Shown here one piece after another: positions 35,335 through 45,333 of a DNA stretch of 59,388 bases. This DNA is from an uncultured Burkholderiaceae bacterium (GTDB lineage Bacteria; Pseudomonadota; Gammaproteobacteria; Burkholderiales; Burkholderiaceae). Each line of letters opens with the position of its first letter. Position 1 is the stretch's first letter. The stretch covers positions 1-59,388 of the forward strand of contig CALMPB010000250.1 in the NCBI GenBank assembly GCA_937871985.1. The letters run 5' to 3'. Both the position numbers and the translations under genes were made by a program. Below the pieces are notes generated by a model that searched no databases, was not told the origin of the DNA, and saw only the letters and a list, made by a program, of their open reading frames with translations.

Positions 35335-35678
35335 GCAGCGGCATGGACTCCTACTGGTACGTTCTGGCGGCTACCGGCCTGTTGCTGCTGGTCAGCGTTC
35401 TGACGCGGGCCGGCTATTTCGTGTTCGGCGACCACCTGCCTTTGCCCGACGCCGTGCGGCGCGCCCTTCGCTATGCGCCGGCAGCGGCCCTGACCGGCAT
35501 CGTGGTGCCCGAACTGCTGCCCTGGGAGGATGGGCTGGCCGCGTTCTTCGGCGTGCCTGTATTGGCTGCCCTGGCGGCCGTCGCGCTGTTCTGGCGTACC
35601 CGCAACAGCATTCTCGTCATTGTCGGCGGCATGATTGCTTACTGGATCTTGAACGCGGCGGCATGGCTGCTGGGCTGA
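35331..35678 (+). CDS. azlD: Branched-chain amino acid exporter small subunit AzlD
   Basis: A 115-residue membrane protein with about four hydrophobic segments ('WYVLAATGLLLLVSVLTRAG', 'ILVIVGGMIAYWILNAAAWL'). Short length, position and the phrase 'RALRYAPAAALTGIVVPEL' identify AzlD. The ATG overlaps the azlC TGA, implying translational coupling. A copy of the dispersed terminator repeat starts 16 bp after the stop. Confidence 0.92.
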   Translation: MSSGMDSYWYVLAATGLLLLVSVLTRAGYFVFGDHLPLPDAVRRALRYAPAAALTGIVVPELLPWEDGLAAFFGVPVLAALAAVALFWRTRNSILVIVGGMIAYWILNAAAWLLG

Positions 35679-35694
35679 ACGGACGGGCAAAGAA

Positions 35695-35780
35695 TGCCCC
35701 CACGCTGCGCCGCTGATGCGGCTTGCTGCCCCCAAGGGGGCGCTTTTTGCCTTGGGGCGGCCCGACGGCAAAAGAATGCC
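35695..35780 (+). repeat. Dispersed ~85-bp intergenic repeat, copy 2, with a terminator hairpin
   Basis: Same element as at 20851-20938 (there inverted). In both places the element follows a stop codon closely and is oriented so the hairpin plus T5 terminates that gene. Differences between copies are mainly small substitutions in the loop (AA against CGA) and near the ends. Confidence 0.85.
35728..35748 (+). terminator. Intrinsic terminator of azlCD inside repeat copy 2
   Basis: GCCCCC (35728-35733) and GGGGGC (35736-35741) with a two-base loop, then TTTTT at 35744-35748. Confidence 0.75.
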
Positions 35781-35914
35781 TCGCCGTGGAAAATTAACGA
35801 CACTAGGGGCTTGTCCGAATGGCCGATTATCAAACTTGGGTGCCGCTGCGCTAAAATAGCCGAGTTATCAAAGCCTGGCCGGGGTTTCCTGGCCTTAGGC
35901 GCCATCCATTTTCA

Positions 35915-37330
<1,416 letters not shown>

Positions 37331-37333
37331 CTT

Positions 37334-37355
37334 ACGGCAGCCAGCGGGCTGCCGT
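37334..37355. terminator. Bidirectional hairpin between rhlE and the thioredoxin-like gene
   Basis: ACGGCAGC (37334-37341) and GCTGCCGT (37348-37355) pair perfectly with a 6-base loop in the gap between convergent genes. The following T content is modest. Confidence 0.55.
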
Positions 37356-37745
37356 TCATTCCTGAATCTCTTCCAGCAATGGCCGCAGCAGTGGCGGCCC
37401 GCCGGCTACCGCCGGCGAATCTTCGCCCAGGCGGGTCAGCAGCTTTTCCAGATGGCCGGGATAGGGCAGCATGGGCCCGTAGAACAGATTCGCGCCTGCG
37501 CTTTGGACGAGCAGCGTCGGAAAGTTCTCGACGTCGTCGTCGCCCAGGAGCTCGGGATTTTCCTCGATATCCACCCAGATGAATGTGTGGCCCGGAAACT
37601 GGCCGGCCAGCGCGTCGAAGCCCGGCCGGTATTCTCTGCAGGTGTCGCACCATTCGGCGCAATAGCAGACGACCAGCAGGCCCTCGTGCCGGGCAAGCCG
37701 CGAACGCAGCGCCGGAAGATCAAGCAATGGATTGAATGTAGGCAT
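37356..37745 (-). CDS. Thioredoxin-fold protein
   Basis: A 129-residue thioredoxin-family protein with active site 'CAEWCDTCREY' (CxxC as 'CDTC') and the cis-Pro segment 'VENFPTLLVQ'. There is no signal peptide or membrane segment, so it is cytoplasmic. The CDTC dipeptide differs from the CGPC of thioredoxin 1, so redox potential and partners probably differ. The C-terminal tail ('GGPPLLRPLLEEIQE') is an extension. It is convergent with rhlE and divergent from the EI24 gene (60-bp gap). Confidence 0.85.
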   Translation of the reverse strand: MPTFNPLLDLPALRSRLARHEGLLVVCYCAEWCDTCREYRPGFDALAGQFPGHTFIWVDIEENPELLGDDDVENFPTLLVQSAGANLFYGPMLPYPGHLEKLLTRLGEDSPAVAGGPPLLRPLLEEIQE

Positions 37746-37805
37746 CGAAGCAAAGTAGGCGAGGTTTGATTATCATAGTTGCATGTGTGTTTTCAGGCAT
37801 GAGCT

Positions 37806-38594
37806 ATGAGCGATTTCGACATTGCGGTGCGTCCGGCGGGGCCCGCTCCGGTCACCGGCCTGGCGGCCGTGGGGCTGGCGTTCAGGCGGGCCCTGGTTTC
37901 GCAGTGCCATCCCAAAATGCTGCTGCTTGTGTTCATGCCTTTTCTCATTGCGCTGGTGGGAGCCATTATATTGCTGTGGGCCTTCTGGTCGCCGCTCACG
38001 CACTGGCTCAATACGCAGGCCATGGACTGGGGCATCGTCAACAGCGTCGATCAATGGATGCTGGGCATCGGCCTGTTTTCCATCAAGCTGTATCTCATTC
38101 CCTTGTTGGCGGCGGGCATATTGCTGCCGTTGTCGGGCATACTGGGGCTGCTCATCGCGGCCATATTCGTCATGCCCCTGGTCTTGCGCCATCTCGACGC
38201 CCGCGAATACCAGGGCGTGGCGCGCCGGGGCGAGCACGCCACGGTGGTGGGGGGCTGGAATGCGCTGTGGGTAACGTGCGTTTTCGTGGCCGGCTGGCTT
38301 GTTACCATGCCTCTGTGGCTGATTCCGCCTCTGCCTGTCGTTCTGCCGGTTTTCTGGTGGGCCTTCGCGTTCTCGCGCATGCTGCGGGTGGATGCGCTGG
38401 TCGAGCACGCCACCGGCCAGGAACGCCGATACCTTTGGCGCCGCCATAACCGCAAGTACTGGGTCATGGGCTTCATTCTCTCGCTTATCAATCTGTTCCC
38501 ACCGGCGTGGCTGATCCTGCCGGTGTTTTCGGCGCTGGTCTTTGCGCATTTCAGCCTTGAGGCGCTGCGTCAGCTGCGCCAGGACACCCCATAG
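37806..38594 (+). CDS. EI24-domain inner-membrane protein
   Basis: A 262-residue polytopic protein with about five hydrophobic segments ('MLLLVFMPFLIALVGAIILL', 'LYLIPLLAAGILLPLSGI'). 'GLAFRRALVSQCHPKML' and 'HNRKYWVMGFILSLINLFPP' suit the EI24/CysZ-related family common in Burkholderiales. E. coli CysZ transports sulfate, but this branch is not established as a transporter. It precedes the molybdopterin-binding-domain gene by 15 bp and is likely its operon partner. Confidence 0.72.
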   Translation: MSDFDIAVRPAGPAPVTGLAAVGLAFRRALVSQCHPKMLLLVFMPFLIALVGAIILLWAFWSPLTHWLNTQAMDWGIVNSVDQWMLGIGLFSIKLYLIPLLAAGILLPLSGILGLLIAAIFVMPLVLRHLDAREYQGVARRGEHATVVGGWNALWVTCVFVAGWLVTMPLWLIPPLPVVLPVFWWAFAFSRMLRVDALVEHATGQERRYLWRRHNRKYWVMGFILSLINLFPPAWLILPVFSALVFAHFSLEALRQLRQDTP

Positions 38595-38609
38595 AAAAAA
38601 CAGGATTCC

Positions 38610-39416
38610 ATGACTTTACTTGCCCCTCCCCGCGTACGCTTGCTCATCATCGGCGACGAAATTCTTTCCGGAAGGCGCCAGGACAAGCATTTTGCCAAGA
38701 TGGTCGAACTGCTTTCCCAGCGCGGCATGCAACTGGGCGGAGCCGAGTTCGTTTCCGACGACCAGGACGACATCGCGGCGGTTCTGTCGCGCAGCTTCGC
38801 CAGCAACGATATTGTGTTCAGTTGCGGCGGCATCGGCGCCACGCCCGACGACCGCACCCGGCAAGCGGCGGCGCAGGCTCTGGGGGTGGGGCTGGAGCTT
38901 CACCCCGAGGCCGAGCGCCTCATCGCCGAGCGCTGTGCGGATAACGCCCGCCGGGGGCAGGGCAGCGCCGACATGTCCCTGCCCGAAAACCAGCAGCGGC
39001 TGAACATGGGGGTCTTTCCCGCGGGGGCCGAGATCGTGCCCAACCCCTATAACAAGATCCCGGGCTTTTACATCCGCAATCATACGTTCATGCCCGGATT
39101 CCCCGTCATGGCCTGGCCCATGATGGAGTGGACGCTGGATACCCGCTACAAGCAGTGGCACCATCGCACCAAGCGGGTCGAGCACTCGTTCCTGGTGTTC
39201 AGCCTGCCCGAGTCGCGCATCACCCCGGCCATGGAAGAGCTCGAGCGCAAGTGGCCCGGCGTCAAGGCATTCAGCCTGCCCAGCATGGGCGACGTGCCCA
39301 TTCCCCATATCGACCTGGGCGTCAAGGGCGAGCCCGAGGCGGCGGCCCAGGCCTTGGCGTATTTGCGCAGCGAGGTCGAAAGAATGGGGGGAATGCTTAC
39401 GCCGCCGCAAAAATAA
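38610..39416 (+). CDS. Molybdopterin-binding-domain (CinA N-terminal-like) protein
   Basis: A 268-residue protein made of a MoCF_biosynth/CinA-type domain (about 8-175: 'VRLLIIGDEILSGRRQDKHF', 'FSCGGIGATPDDRTRQA') plus a C-terminal extension. It lacks the CinA deamidase domain, so it is not full CinA. The family is often labelled competence/damage-inducible protein A, but real function for single-domain members is uncertain. It starts 15 bp after the EI24-type gene. Confidence 0.85.
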   Translation: MTLLAPPRVRLLIIGDEILSGRRQDKHFAKMVELLSQRGMQLGGAEFVSDDQDDIAAVLSRSFASNDIVFSCGGIGATPDDRTRQAAAQALGVGLELHPEAERLIAERCADNARRGQGSADMSLPENQQRLNMGVFPAGAEIVPNPYNKIPGFYIRNHTFMPGFPVMAWPMMEWTLDTRYKQWHHRTKRVEHSFLVFSLPESRITPAMEELERKWPGVKAFSLPSMGDVPIPHIDLGVKGEPEAAAQALAYLRSEVERMGGMLTPPQK

Positions 39417-39477
39417 CACTTGCCGGCAGTGGTGTTTTTTCATATTATGGGATTGTTGCATCGCGCCATTTTTTGCC

Positions 39478-40290
39478 ATGTCCCGAACTACCGCCTTCCA
39501 GCCGGCGCTGCCGGCCACGACACCGTTCAATGGCTCCGCCATTACCATCCAAGTGCTCGAACGCGCCATGTTGCTGCTCGACGTCCTGGCCCGGCAAAGC
39601 GAGCCCGTCGCCCTGAAGAATCTGGCGGCGGCCACCGGCCTGCATACGTCCACCACCCACCGCATTCTCAACGATCTCGTCGTGGGGCGCTATGTCGAGC
39701 GCGTTGACAGCGGCCTGTATCAGTTGGGCATGCGCCTGCTGGAACTGGGCTCGCTGGTGAAAGGGCGCTTGAATGTCCGCGAAGCCGCGCAGGACTATAT
39801 GCGCGAACTGCATAAAATCACGGGCCAGACCATCAACCTGGCCATCCAGCAGGGCGACGAAATCGTGTATGTGGAACGCTCGTGGAGCGAGCGGTCGGGC
39901 ATGCAAGTGGTGCGCGCCATCGGCGGCCGCGCCCCCTTGCATCTGACTTCCACCGGCAAGCTCTTCTTGTCGGTCAGCGATCCGCGCCAGGTCAAGGCCT
40001 ACATCATGCGCACCGGCCTGGCCGGCACCACGCGCAACAGCATTACCCAGGCCGACCAGCTCGAGCGCGACCTGGCCCTTGTACGCCGCCACGGCTATTC
40101 GCGCGACAACGAAGAACTGGAGCTGGGCGTGCGCTGCATTGCGGCGGGCGTGTACGACGACACCGGCAAATTGCAGGCCGGCCTGTCCATTTCGGCGCCG
40201 GCCGAACGCATGCGCGACGAATGGATTTCCCTGCTGCAGGATACCGCCGCCAAGATTTCCGAAACCCTGGGCTACGAAGGCAAGGCCTGA
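39478..40290 (+). CDS. IclR-family transcriptional regulator
   Basis: A 270-residue IclR-type regulator. The N-terminal winged helix spans about 23-80 ('VLERAMLLLDVLARQSEP', 'GLHTSTTHRILNDLV'). The C-terminal effector domain includes 'DEIVYVERSWSERSGMQVV' and 'PLHLTSTGKLFL', with a ligand-pocket region 'GVRCIAAGVYDDTGKLQAG'. It stands between the molybdopterin-binding-domain gene and phaP, so the target genes are not evident from neighbours. Effector unknown. Confidence 0.92.
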   Translation: MSRTTAFQPALPATTPFNGSAITIQVLERAMLLLDVLARQSEPVALKNLAAATGLHTSTTHRILNDLVVGRYVERVDSGLYQLGMRLLELGSLVKGRLNVREAAQDYMRELHKITGQTINLAIQQGDEIVYVERSWSERSGMQVVRAIGGRAPLHLTSTGKLFLSVSDPRQVKAYIMRTGLAGTTRNSITQADQLERDLALVRRHGYSRDNEELELGVRCIAAGVYDDTGKLQAGLSISAPAERMRDEWISLLQDTAAKISETLGYEGKA

Positions 40291-40494
40291 TCGCCTGCGC
40301 CGTTTTTCCACCGCTTTTCGATTTGAACCAGCCCTTGACGCGTTTTCGGGAGGCTGTCGGCGTCCTTCAACCGCCATGCGTGCCACGCCTGGCCAATGCA
40401 TGGAAACCCGCAGCATTTGCGCTTACCGCAACCCGCTGCCCGGTTGTTTTCAAGAATTTAATGTTTTGTTTTAACTGAGTTTTCTCTTTGACAC

Positions 40495-40523
40495 ATATTT
40501 TTGTTGCATTGCAACAAAAATAT
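40495..40523. promoter_or_regulatory. 29-bp near-perfect palindrome upstream of the phaP promoter
   Basis: Arms ATATTTTTGTTGCA (40495-40508) and TGCAACAAAAATAT (40510-40523) are exact reverse complements with a single centre base. The core TTGCA-T-TGCAA resembles TGC/GCA-type operators reported for the polyhydroxyalkanoate repressor PhaR. It ends one base before the -35 box. Confidence 0.75.
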
Positions 40524-40524
40524 G

Positions 40525-40552
40525 TTGACATCGGTTTTGGTTCAGGTACAAT
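40525..40552 (+). promoter_or_regulatory. Sigma-70 promoter of phaP
   Basis: TTGACA (40525-40530, consensus), a 16-bp spacer and TACAAT (40547-40552). It lies between the two palindromes. Confidence 0.75.
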
Positions 40553-40557
40553 TTCAA

Positions 40558-40574
40558 TTGTTGCGATGCAGCAA
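40558..40574. promoter_or_regulatory. Second TTGTTGC-type palindrome at the phaP transcription start
   Basis: TTGTTGC (40558-40564), 3-base centre, GCAGCAA (40568-40574), with one mismatch between arms. Same half-site as the upstream palindrome. It covers the expected +1 region, where bound protein would block initiation. Confidence 0.65.
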
Positions 40575-40689
40575 TGAAGGTTTCCATGCAATGGCTGTGA
40601 TTTGCTTGACCTTCTGTCGATATTTTTTGAACCCGATTCGGTTCGACTTTTCAGCCGGCCACAAGCCAGCCCAACATGAAGGAAATGAA

Positions 40690-41271
40690 ATGAGCGCTAT
40701 CCCCCAACAAGTACTTGCCAGCCAAAAAGCATCGCTGGACAAACTCCTCGCCGTTCAAGGCACTTTTTTCGGCGGCTTTGAAAAGCTGGTCGACCTGAAC
40801 CTGAAGGTACTCAAGGCCACTTTCGACGAAGTTGCCCAGAAGTCCCAGGAAGCCATCGAAGTCAAGGATCCTCAGGAAGCCCTGGCTTTCGCGTCGGCCC
40901 TGACCCAGCCCAACGCCGAAAAGGCCGTGGCTTACAGCAAGCATGTCTACGACATCGTTTCGGGCGTGCAAGCCGATCTGTCCAAACTGGCTGAAGAGCA
41001 AATCGTCAACGGTCAACAGCAAGTTTCGGAAGCCATCGAACAGTTCGCCAAGAGCGCGCCCACCGGCTCGGAAAGCGCCGTGGCCCTGCTGAAGTCTTCG
41101 CTGGCTACCGCCACCAGCGCCTACGAATCGGTTGCCAAGGCTTCCAAGCAAGCCAAGGAAGCTGCCGAGTCGAACATCGCTGCCGCCACGAACGCTACGT
41201 TCAAGGCTGCTTCCGATGTCGCTGAAGCCTCGAGCAAGGCCGCCACGCGCACGACCCGCCGCGCTTCGTAA
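40690..41271 (+). CDS. phaP: Phasin (polyhydroxyalkanoate granule-associated protein)
   Basis: A 193-residue phasin. The N-terminal 'IPQQVLASQKASLDKLLAVQ' and the helical, Ala/Lys/Glu-rich body ('NLKVLKATFDEVAQKSQEAI') are typical of phasin_2 proteins that coat PHB granules. The ATG at 40690 has an AAGGAA RBS; the frame stays open 189 bp further upstream, through the promoter, so that extension is not coding. Codon use is strongly biased and regular, as in highly expressed genes. The C-terminus is Ala/Ser/Thr-Arg rich ('AATRTTRRAS'). A strong promoter, paired palindromes and a strong terminator make it a self-contained regulated unit. No other pha genes are in the window. Confidence 0.94.
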   Translation: MSAIPQQVLASQKASLDKLLAVQGTFFGGFEKLVDLNLKVLKATFDEVAQKSQEAIEVKDPQEALAFASALTQPNAEKAVAYSKHVYDIVSGVQADLSKLAEEQIVNGQQQVSEAIEQFAKSAPTGSESAVALLKSSLATATSAYESVAKASKQAKEAAESNIAAATNATFKAASDVAEASSKAATRTTRRAS

Positions 41272-41358
41272 GCAAGGCTTGCCTGCGGCACAGAGTCCGC
41301 CTCACGAGCGTCACGAGGCGGGCAAACAGGCCGGCATGGGTTGCCACCCGTCAAGATG

Positions 41359-41397
41359 AAAAAATCCCCGAAGGAATCCTCCTTCGGGGATTTTTTT
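41359..41397 (+). terminator. Strong intrinsic terminator of phaP
   Basis: Stem TCCCCGAAGGA (41365-41375) with TCCTTCGGGGA (41380-41390), loop ATCC, extended by an A-run before and TTTTTTT after. Also usable in reverse for pyrD-side transcription. Confidence 0.92.
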
Positions 41398-41474
41398 ATG
41401 CGCATTGAGCCGGCGTTTGCCCGGCCCTGACGCGAACAGGCGTTCGAGTCGGCGGGTGTCGGACTGAAAAAGCC

Positions 41475-42521
41475 TCAGCGGTTTTGGGCGATGGCCTGGA
41501 CGCATTCGCCGATGAGCGCGGGGCCGCGGTAGATGAGCCCGGTGTAAAGCTGCACGGCGTTGGCGCCGGCGGCGATTTTTTCCTGGGCCTGGCGGCCGTT
41601 CGAAATGCCGCCGACGCCGATGATGGCGTAGTCGGGCCCCAGTTGATGGCGCAGCCGTTCGATGACGGCCAGCGACAGTTCGTGCACCGGCGGCCCCGAA
41701 AGCCCGCCCGCCTCCGACGCGTGGGGCAGGCCCTGGACACGTTCGCGCGACAAGGTGGTGTTGGTGGCGATGACGCCGTCGATTTCGAAATGATGCAGGG
41801 CGCTGGCGATGATGTCGATCTGGTCGTGGGTGAGATCGGGGGCGATCTTCACTGCCATGGGCACATGCCGGCCATGCTGGCCGGCCAGGGCCTGGCGCCG
41901 TTCCTGCAGCGGCCCCAGCAGGCTGGCAAGCTCTTGATTGCGCTGCAGGGTGCGAAGGTTTTGCGTATTGGGCGATGAAATATTGATGGTGATGTAGTCG
42001 GCGTGCGGGTATACGCCGTCCAGACAGGCCAGGTAGTCGTCCACCGCGCGCTCGATGGGCGTGGCGGCGTTCTTGCCGATGTTCAGCCCCAGCGTGCCGC
42101 CATGCTTGCGCCATTCGCTGGCCTGCACATTCCGCACGAAAGCATCCAGCCCGGTATTGTTGAACCCCATGCGGTTGATCAGCGCGTCGGCGCGAGGCAG
42201 ACGGAACAGGCGCGGCTTGGGATTGCCGTCCTGGGGCTTGGGCGTTACGGTTCCCGCTTCGATGAAGCCGAAGCCCAGTTGGCCCAAGGCGTCGACGTGG
42301 GCGCCGTTCTTGTCCAGCCCGGCCGCAAGCCCCACCGGGTTGCGCAGCGTCAGCCCCATCAGGGTAGTGGGCAGAGCCGGGCTGGCGGACAACAGCTTGC
42401 GGGTAAGGCGGCAGTCGTAGGCCTTCTGCAATGAGGACAGCGTGATTTCGTGAGCGGTTTCGGCGTCCAGGGAAAATAGAGCCGAACGCGCCAGCGAATA
42501 GGAATGGAATAACAGGGACAT
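41475..42521 (-). CDS. pyrD: Dihydroorotate dehydrogenase (quinone), class 2
   Basis: A 348-residue membrane-associated FMN enzyme oxidising dihydroorotate with quinone as acceptor in pyrimidine synthesis. Class 2 is shown by the hydrophobic N-terminal helix before the barrel ('[20 protein letters not shown]') and the Ser base in '[11 protein letters not shown]'. Other motifs are '[16 protein letters not shown]', '[12 protein letters not shown]' and '[17 protein letters not shown]'. Full length. It follows the bpt gene by 4 bp on the minus strand. Confidence 0.97.
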   Translation of the reverse strand: MSLLFHSYSLARSALFSLDAETAHEITLSSLQKAYDCRLTRKLLSASPALPTTLMGLTLRNPVGLAAGLDKNGAHVDALGQLGFGFIEAGTVTPKPQDGNPKPRLFRLPRADALINRMGFNNTGLDAFVRNVQASEWRKHGGTLGLNIGKNAATPIERAVDDYLACLDGVYPHADYITINISSPNTQNLRTLQRNQELASLLGPLQERRQALAGQHGRHVPMAVKIAPDLTHDQIDIIASALHHFEIDGVIATNTTLSRERVQGLPHASEAGGLSGPPVHELSLAVIERLRHQLGPDYAIIGVGGISNGRQAQEKIAAGANAVQLYTGLIYRGPALIGECVQAIAQNR

Positions 42522-42525
42522 TATT

Positions 42526-43245
42526 TTAAGAAGAGATCCACTGGCCGTTCAGCAGGATTTGATGCGGCTCGAATTGCGATTTATACGCCATTTTACGGCT
42601 TTCCTGGATCCAGTACCCTAAATACAGCCAGGGCAGGCTCATGGCCTTGCATCGGTCTATCTGCCACAGGATTCCGTAAGTGCCCAGGCTGCCCGCGATG
42701 TCCGGGTCGAAGAAGGTATATACCGCCGACAGGCCCGAATCGAGGATGTCGATCAGCGACACCATCTGCAACTGGCCTTCGGGAGTGCGGAATTCGATGA
42801 GCGTGGAATTGACGCGGCTGGAAAGCAGGAATTGCGTGTACTGGTTCTGGCAGTCGTCGTCCATGCCGGCGCCCGGATGGCGCGCCGTGACGTAGCGGCT
42901 ATATAGGTTGAAGTGCTCGGGGTTGAAGATGAGCGGCCGGTTTTGCGCCGTAAGGCTTTTGTGCCGGTTCCACGCCTTGCGCTGGCTGCGCGTGGGGACG
43001 AAGGCGTCGACGTCGACCCGGATGGGCTTGCAGGCCTGGCAGGTGTCGCAATGGGGGCGGTAGGTGAACAGCCCGCTGCGCCGGAAGCCCTGTTCGACAA
43101 GCTGGGAATAGGTGTGCGTATCGATAAGATGCGAAGGCGCGGCGACTTGCGAGCGGGCTTCGTGGTTTTCCAGGTAGCTGCAGGGGTAAGACGCCGTGGA
43201 ATAAAACTGCAGGGTCTTGAATTTGAGGTCGGTTGGGTGGCTCAT
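42526..43245 (-). CDS. bpt: Aspartate/glutamate leucyltransferase Bpt
   Basis: A 239-residue ATE-family transferase. The N-terminal Cys cluster '[15 protein letters not shown]' with Cys-Ser-Tyr-Leu earlier ('PCSYLE') and the C-terminal acyltransferase fold ('[20 protein letters not shown]', '[15 protein letters not shown]') are typical. Bpt attaches Leu to N-terminal Asp/Glu, marking proteins for ClpS/ClpAP. I start at the ATG 43245 ('[10 protein letters not shown]'); an upstream ATG would add ten non-homologous residues. It lies between aat and pyrD on the same strand. Confidence 0.93.
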   Translation of the reverse strand: MSHPTDLKFKTLQFYSTASYPCSYLENHEARSQVAAPSHLIDTHTYSQLVEQGFRRSGLFTYRPHCDTCQACKPIRVDVDAFVPTRSQRKAWNRHKSLTAQNRPLIFNPEHFNLYSRYVTARHPGAGMDDDCQNQYTQFLLSSRVNSTLIEFRTPEGQLQMVSLIDILDSGLSAVYTFFDPDIAGSLGTYGILWQIDRCKAMSLPWLYLGYWIQESRKMAYKSQFEPHQILLNGQWISS

Positions 43246-43275
43246 GGTCTTGCCCGCTTGTGCATCGCGATTCAA

Positions 43276-44028
43276 TTATGACGGTTTTGTATTCGCCGGC
43301 GCAAGTTCGCCCGATTGCAACAGTTGGCCCCGTCCCCAGGGCGGCGCGGCGTGGCGCAGCGCCTGCTCCAGCAGGGTCAGGAACTGGGCGCGGGGCAAGG
43401 GGGCGGCGCCCAGGCTGGCCAGATGCCGGGTTTGCTGCTGGCAGTCGACGTGCGCAACGCCATGCCTGGTCAAATAAGCCACCAGGTAGGCCAACGCCAG
43501 CTTCGAGGCGTCGCTGGCCCGGCTGAACATGGATTCGCCGAAAAAGAATCGTCCCAGGCTTACGCCATACAGGCCTCCGGCCAATTCGCCGTCGATCCAG
43601 GTTTCAATGCTGTGGACGCGCCCGGCCTTGTGCCACTGGAAATAGGCTTCCTGGATTTCGGGGGATATCCAGGTGCCGTTTTGATGTAGCCGGGGTTCGG
43701 CGCAGGCCTGCATGACTTGCTGGAAGGCAGTGTTCAGGCGGATCTGGATGCGGGCGCCGGCCTCTTGTTCATGGCGGGCCAGCTGGCGCAGTTTTTTTTG
43801 CAGGGAATGCGAGACCTTGAAGTCGGCGCAGCGCAGCACCATGCGCGGATGCGGGCTCCACCAGAGCACGGGGTCCCCCTCGTTGTACCAGGGGAAAATG
43901 CCTTTGGAATAGGCCTCGGCCAGGCGCGCCAGCGTCAGTTCGCCGCCCGCGGCCAGCAGGCCGCCGTCGAAGGCCTGATCGGGGGATGGAAGCGGGGTGT
44001 CGCCTTCGAGCCAGGCCAGGGTCTTCAC
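43276..44028 (-). CDS. aat: Leucyl/phenylalanyl-tRNA-protein transferase
   Basis: A 250-residue Aat that adds Leu or Phe to N-terminal Lys/Arg of proteins, the other branch of the bacterial N-degron pathway. Seen: '[20 protein letters not shown]', '[20 protein letters not shown]' and '[20 protein letters not shown]', all family hallmarks. The start is GTG (44028) with an AGGAG RBS 7 bases upstream. It is first of aat-bpt-pyrD, and the 30-bp gap to bpt suggests one transcript. Both modification enzymes of the N-degron pathway are thus encoded together. Confidence 0.96.
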   Translation of the reverse strand: MKTLAWLEGDTPLPSPDQAFDGGLLAAGGELTLARLAEAYSKGIFPWYNEGDPVLWWSPHPRMVLRCADFKVSHSLQKKLRQLARHEQEAGARIQIRLNTAFQQVMQACAEPRLHQNGTWISPEIQEAYFQWHKAGRVHSIETWIDGELAGGLYGVSLGRFFFGESMFSRASDASKLALAYLVAYLTRHGVAHVDCQQQTRHLASLGAAPLPRAQFLTLLEQALRHAAPPWGRGQLLQSGELAPANTKPS

Positions 44029-44058
44029 GCTGTCGCTCCTATCAGGGCCCGTCGACAG

Positions 44059-44646
44059 CTAGTGGGCGACCGGCCAGGGAATGTCGTAGTAGCGAACGGG
44101 AAACCGGCCGCTGGGCTGGTCTTGGAAATAATGCTCGAGCGTGGTGCTGACGGTGCGGAAGGCCAGATCGTCCCAGGGGATTTCCGACTTTGAAAAAAAG
44201 CCGGCTTCCAGGCTTTCCGGGCCGGGGTTCAGCTCGGTGCTGAGCACTTTGGCCAGGAAGAAGAAGTGCACCTGGTTGGCGTAGGGGACGTCGATGACGG
44301 TGTACAGCGGCCCCAGTTCGATTTGTGCGCCGGCCTCTTCCTGGGTTTCCCGTTCGGCGCCCTGGGCGGTGGTTTCACCCAGTTCCATGAAGCCGGCCGG
44401 CAGCGTCCATTTGTCGTAGCGCGGGTGGATGGCTCGCCGGCATAGAAGCACTTTGTCGCCCAAGACCGGCAGCACGCCCACGACGTTGCGGGGATTCTGG
44501 TAGTGGATGGCGCCGCAGTTGTCGCATACGTCGCGTAGGCGGCTGTCGTCGGCCGGAATGCGCTGGATCAATGACGAGCCGCACTGACTGCAGAATTTTT
44601 GCGTTCGAGGTGCCGGGAAATAGAAGGAGGGGGCTGGCATGGTCAT
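44059..44646 (-). CDS. NUDIX hydrolase with N-terminal zinc ribbon
   Basis: A 195-residue NUDIX protein. A zinc ribbon occupies about residues 18-50 ('FCSQCGSSL', 'DVCDNCGAIHYQNPR'). The NUDIX box follows: 'GFMELGETTAQGAERETQEE' continuing into 'AGA', with the conserved Gly, Glu and REx2EE residues. It hydrolyses nucleoside-diphosphate-linked substrates such as ADP-ribose or NADH; specificity not assignable. Two close ATGs (44646, 44640) cannot be separated. It starts 30 bp downstream of the unknown gene on the same strand. Confidence 0.9.
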   Translation of the reverse strand: MTMPAPSFYFPAPRTQKFCSQCGSSLIQRIPADDSRLRDVCDNCGAIHYQNPRNVVGVLPVLGDKVLLCRRAIHPRYDKWTLPAGFMELGETTAQGAERETQEEAGAQIELGPLYTVIDVPYANQVHFFFLAKVLSTELNPGPESLEAGFFSKSEIPWDDLAFRTVSTTLEHYFQDQPSGRFPVRYYDIPWPVAH

Positions 44647-44676
44647 GGCGTTATTCTATAGGCAAATTGATGCGTT

Positions 44677-45333
44677 TTATTCTCTTTCGGCGATCGGGAA
44701 GCGTGAAAAGGCCAGGGCGCGGGGGATTTCCCGCGTGGGGCGGAACGCCAGGGGCGCCGGCTCGGCGGCGCGGCCCGATCCCGCCCGGTAGGGGGCGATC
44801 ATGGTCGGGCCGGCGGGCTCGCCTTGCTCCAGCAATTCCAGCACCGCCTGGCCGTCCGTGGTGCGCAGCGCGTCGAAAACCGTCATGGCATCGCGCCCCG
44901 CTATCAGGCCGGGCCCATGCTCCGTGCCGGCGTATAGCCTGCCTTCGTCATCCACCCACCAGGAATGCACGTGCTCGACCGCCAATCCCGTATGGGTTTG
45001 CAGGATCAGGCCGGGGCCGGCCAAGTTCAGGACGTAGGGCGCGGCGTCCAGCCGCACGAACACGCGTTGCGGTCCGTTCTGGAAATACCAGCGGCCTTGC
45101 GTGTCGCTGGTGTAATTGCGATTGATGAATGCGAGGATCCGCGAACTGGTAATGGCTTCGCCCGGCGGAAGACGGGTGTTTACGCCGGGCAGCGGCGCGC
45201 CTTCGCACGTCACCGCCCAGCCGTCGCCTTGCGGATGCAGACGCCATTGTCCTTGCTGGTTCAGTGATAGCCAGCCGTAGGCGCTGGGCACGTCCGGCCA
45301 GCGCGACATGGCCGCTGCGACTTGATCGTCCAT
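44677..45333 (-). CDS. Conserved hypothetical protein (no assigned function)
   Basis: A 218-residue soluble protein with no signal peptide or membrane segment. It starts 'MDDQVAAAMSRWPDVPSAYG', a beginning I associate with a conserved Burkholderiales family of unknown function, and contains 'INRNYTSDTQGRWYFQNGPQ', rich in aromatics. Located directly upstream of the NUDIX gene on the same strand (30 bp), so probably co-transcribed. I cannot name an activity. Confidence 0.7.
   Translation of the reverse strand: MDDQVAAAMSRWPDVPSAYGWLSLNQQGQWRLHPQGDGWAVTCEGAPLPGVNTRLPPGEAITSSRILAFINRNYTSDTQGRWYFQNGPQRVFVRLDAAPYVLNLAGPGLILQTHTGLAVEHVHSWWVDDEGRLYAGTEHGPGLIAGRDAMTVFDALRTTDGQAVLELLEQGEPAGPTMIAPYRAGSGRAAEPAPLAFRPTREIPRALAFSRFPIAERE

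Larger units (their letters stand above)
40291..40689 (+). other. Intergenic region between iclR-type gene and phaP
   Basis: 399 bp without a gene. The first 200 bp show nothing notable. From about 40440 the base composition turns AT-rich, and 40495-40574 holds the phaP promoter flanked by two palindromes. A leader of about 130 nt precedes phaP. Confidence 0.7.

Noticed and set aside
40501..40689. N-terminal extension of phaP in the same frame
   Set aside because: It runs through the promoter and both palindromes and is unlike phasins; the ATG at 40690 has an RBS.
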